Of a stretch of DNA of 64,000 nucleotides, positions 62,030 to 64,000 are shown one piece after another. The translations under genes and the position numbers were made by a program. This DNA is from JBLXBZ01 sp048265185 (lineage in GTDB: Bacteria > Pseudomonadota > Alphaproteobacteria > Rhizobiales > Stappiaceae): positions 372,001-436,000 of the forward strand of contig JBLXBZ010000002.1 of the NCBI GenBank assembly GCA_048265185.1, in the 5' to 3' direction. The notes beneath the pieces were generated by a model. That model was given only the letters and a program-made list of their open reading frames with translations. It did no database searches and was not told the DNA's origin. Within the stretch, counting starts at the first letter, position 1; each line of letters opens with the position of its first letter.

Positions 62030-63277
62030 CTAGGGGCGCTTGAGAACTGCGACAACCTCGGTGTGGGGCGTATATTGAAACTGGTCGACGGGGGTGACGC
62101 GTTCAATCTGAAACCCGCCATCCACAAGAAGGCGCAGGTCACGGGCGAGGGTCGCGGGATTGCAGGAGACGGCGACCACGGTTTTTACCTTAGAGCGGGC
62201 GAGTTCTTGCGCTTGGGCTTCCGCGCCCGCCCGAGGCGGGTCAAAGACGACGGCGTCATAGCCATCGCCAAAGTCATCCAGCTCCGCGGCCATAAGAGGA
62301 CGGCGGAATAGATCGCGGCGTTCTATGGTTATGGTTTTGCGCGACGCGGCGCGGCGCATACCCTGATCGAGCGCTTTGACTGCGGCGGCGTCCCCTTCCA
62401 CAGCGTGAACATTTGCTATTTTCGCCAAGGGGAAGGTGAAGGTTCCAGCTCCTGAGAACAAGTCCGCTATCTTGCGGGATTTACCCATCCCTTGGATGAC
62501 GAGCTCGGACAGAAGCTTCTGAGCGTCGTTCGTCGCCTGAAGAAAGCCTGCAGGGGGAAGCGTGACCGCCGCGCCGTCCATGTCCGTTAGAGGGGGGCGT
62601 ATTTCGATCAAAACTTCGCCGTTCGCGCTTAGCCTTGCGAAGTCATCCGACGCCATTCGCATGGTGAGATCTCTCGTCATACGTTCGGTGAACGCCTCTT
62701 TTCGCTCCAGCGCTACGTCCAGACCCGTTTGGCTAGAAATGATCGTCATCTTTAACTCGCCTCGGCGAGGAACCGCCAGTTCCGCCAGTTTTTTCAATTT
62801 AGGCAAAGCCGTGGTGATTTCCGCCACAAGAACCGGGCACTCCTCCAGATCAACCAGCATGTTGTTCTGACGTTGATGATAGCCCAAAAGCGTTTTATGC
62901 CCTGCTTTTGTCGCTGTGAGCACCGCTCTGCGACGCCCCGACGCCGTTGCGGAGCGCATGGGCTCGATGGGCGCGTCAAGACCTCGGCTGTTGAGCGCTA
63001 GGCGTAGCTGGTCGCGTTTCCATTCAAGGTAAGGGCCATGAGCCATATGTTGCAGGGCGCATCCACCGCAGGTCATGAAATGACGACAGACAGGGGCAAT
63101 GCGCTCCGCGCTTGGGGTTATCACCCGAACCAGATCAGCGCGCGCCCCTTTTTGTCGCGCTTCGACGGTTTCGCCCGGCAGGACGAAGGGGATATAGATT
63201 GGAGCGGAGGCAGTGTTTGCGACGCCGTCACCTTTATGCGCCAGAGTGTCGATCTGAAGCTGCAGGGTCTGTGTCAT
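62030..63277 (-). CDS. TrmA/RlmD-family RNA uracil-C5 methyltransferase
   Basis: A SAM-dependent methyltransferase for uridine C5 in RNA (23S rRNA or tRNA). An N-terminal TRAM-like domain (about 1-55) is followed by a [4Fe-4S] motif CX5CX2C (C64, C70, C73) with a fourth Cys near 147 (EECPVL). The SAM domain has ADLFSGAGTFTFPLAK and the catalytic Cys lies in VVAVSCNPATLARDL. The exact target is not decided by sequence. It follows tlyA by 122 bases on the same strand. Confidence 0.92.
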   Translation of the reverse strand: MTQTLQLQIDTLAHKGDGVANTASAPIYIPFVLPGETVEARQKGARADLVRVITPSAERIAPVCRHFMTCGGCALQHMAHGPYLEWKRDQLRLALNSRGLDAPIEPMRSATASGRRRAVLTATKAGHKTLLGYHQRQNNMLVDLEECPVLVAEITTALPKLKKLAELAVPRRGELKMTIISSQTGLDVALERKEAFTERMTRDLTMRMASDDFARLSANGEVLIEIRPPLTDMDGAAVTLPPAGFLQATNDAQKLLSELVIQGMGKSRKIADLFSGAGTFTFPLAKIANVHAVEGDAAAVKALDQGMRRAASRKTITIERRDLFRRPLMAAELDDFGDGYDAVVFDPPRAGAEAQAQELARSKVKTVVAVSCNPATLARDLRLLVDGGFQIERVTPVDQFQYTPHTEVVAVLKRP

Positions 63278-63399
63278 ATTATATCCTTGAACTTTGCGTG
63301 CGGACGCGCGCGCTTGCGACCCTGTTAGCCTGAACAGGAGCCGCTGTCCAATCTGGCGGCGGATTTACGCGCTATAGAGAGAAATTACGCGGGAAGATC

Positions 63400-64000
63400 T
63401 TATACAGCTTTGGAGGCGGCTAGAAGCCATTCGTGATTTCCATCGCCGCCGCAAATGGGAGAGGGCGCCAGTCCCCGCACGCTCCATAGGGGGTGAGTGT
63501 CCAGCCAAAGCCGGATGTCTTCAGCGCAGGTTTCGGCGATGTCCGGCGCCACCAACCCGCCCTTGCCAATCGCGGCGCGGCCGGCTTCGAATTGCGGCTT
63601 GACCAGAAAGATCGCCTGGGCGCCGGGCGCCGCCAGATCAAGGGCTCGCGGCAGGGCGAGGCGTAAAGATATGAAGCTGACATCCGAGACTAGGATATGC
63701 GGGGCGTCGCCGGTCAAATCATCGCGCGTGAGATTACGGGCGTTTAAACCATCGCGTCGGGCGACGCGTGGATCATGAGCCAGTTTTTCATTCAGTTGGT
63801 TATGTCCAACGTCGATCGCGTGGACCTTGGCGGCGCCGCGCTCAAGAAGAACCTGCGTGAAGCCGCCGGTTGAAGCGCCAATGTCGAGGCAGACAGCGCC
63901 GGCGACGTCCATGGGGAAGGCTTCCAGCCCGGAAATTAGTTTCAAGGCCGCGCGCGAGACATAGGAGGCGGCTGGATCGTCAATGGACACATTCGCGTCA
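63400..64000 (-). CDS. tlyA: TlyA-family rRNA 2'-O-methyltransferase (5' end outside window)
   Basis: TlyA-type proteins methylate ribose in rRNA and are often called hemolysins. The frame stays open to the window edge (DANVSIDDPAASYVSRAALKL), so the N-terminal S4 domain lies outside. Seen here are LDIGASTGGFTQVLLERGAA (SAM motif I), VHAIDVGHNQL, DDLTGDAPHILVSDVSFISL, and KPQFEAGRAAIGKGG. The C-terminal half is complete and ends at TAA/TGA near 63400. First gene of a minus-strand pair with the uracil methyltransferase. Confidence 0.93.
   Translation of the reverse strand, partial: DANVSIDDPAASYVSRAALKLISGLEAFPMDVAGAVCLDIGASTGGFTQVLLERGAAKVHAIDVGHNQLNEKLAHDPRVARRDGLNARNLTRDDLTGDAPHILVSDVSFISLRLALPRALDLAAPGAQAIFLVKPQFEAGRAAIGKGGLVAPDIAETCAEDIRLWLDTHPLWSVRGLAPSPICGGDGNHEWLLAASKAV

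Overview
This 64 kb window comes from the chromosome of an alphaproteobacterium, most likely of the Hyphomicrobiales (Rhizobiales) type. The pointers are a CcrM-type GANTC methyltransferase with its RAMA tail, an F0 operon (atpI-B-E-F'-F) separate from F1, the run mutY / DUF721 / DsbA-like / smc, and a NadQ-like regulator near nadABC. A TIGR02301 gene paired with a NUDIX gene, DUF1344, DUF5993-dsbB and ETF-QO fit as well. Base composition is moderately G+C rich and coding density is high. I found no tRNA, rRNA, insertion sequence, prophage, CRISPR array or recognised riboswitch. Assignments rest on motif reading and family knowledge, not on database searches.

Layout. 1-2.2 kb: the 3' part of tyrS, then ccrM. 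2.2-11.3 kb: a structured leader and amn (AMP nucleosidase), an orphan Ser/Thr/Pro-rich gene, mutY, a DUF721 gene, a periplasmic DsbA-like thiol oxidoreductase and smc. 11.4-14.3 kb: the F0 ATP synthase operon with its own promoter, an internal stem-loop after subunit c and a strong terminator. 14.4-26.2 kb: rnhB, a PA0069-type radical SAM gene, a glycosyltransferase, a Tat-exported metallo-hydrolase, moaB, a ceramidase-like membrane protein, malic enzyme, ETF-QO, a uracil-DNA glycosylase and an S49 peptidase. 26.3-32.2 kb: glyQ, lemA, a DUF2207 gene and glyS. 32.3-35.7 kb: a small sugar-acid catabolic locus (aldo/keto reductase, GntR regulator, altronate/galactarate dehydratase family) with an operator-like palindrome. 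36-39.9 kb: nadA-nadB-nadC preceded by two copies of a 19-bp palindrome. 40-45.5 kb: a cell wall hydrolase, DUF5993-dsbB, a tyrosine phosphatase overlapping a NadQ-like regulator, an HD hydrolase and a YgfZ-like protein. 45.6-53.8 kb: an L,D-transpeptidase, btaA-btaB (betaine lipid synthesis), an exporter and several conserved alphaproteobacterial unknowns including a TIGR02301/NUDIX pair, then a YedK/HMCES-type peptidase. 53.8-64 kb: a D-2-hydroxyacid dehydrogenase, fabI, a histidine phosphatase, DUF1344, a DUF3095 cyclase-like protein, aroC, a RibB/GCHII-like protein with an N-terminal helix-turn-helix, and two RNA methyltransferase genes (the last, tlyA, cut by the window edge).

Most genes are housekeeping. 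The most interesting signals are regulatory. (1) A riboflavin enzyme carries a Cro/XRE-like HTH at its N-terminus and has a palindrome ending 5 bases before its own start codon, which suggests a self-regulating enzyme. (2) Two matching palindromes precede nadA, and a NadQ-like regulator sits 3 kb from the operon it would control, translationally coupled to a tyrosine phosphatase. (3) An orphan Ser/Thr/Pro/Arg-rich protein gene lies between amn and mutY. (4) An orphan DUF3095 protein has nucleotide-cyclase-like motifs.
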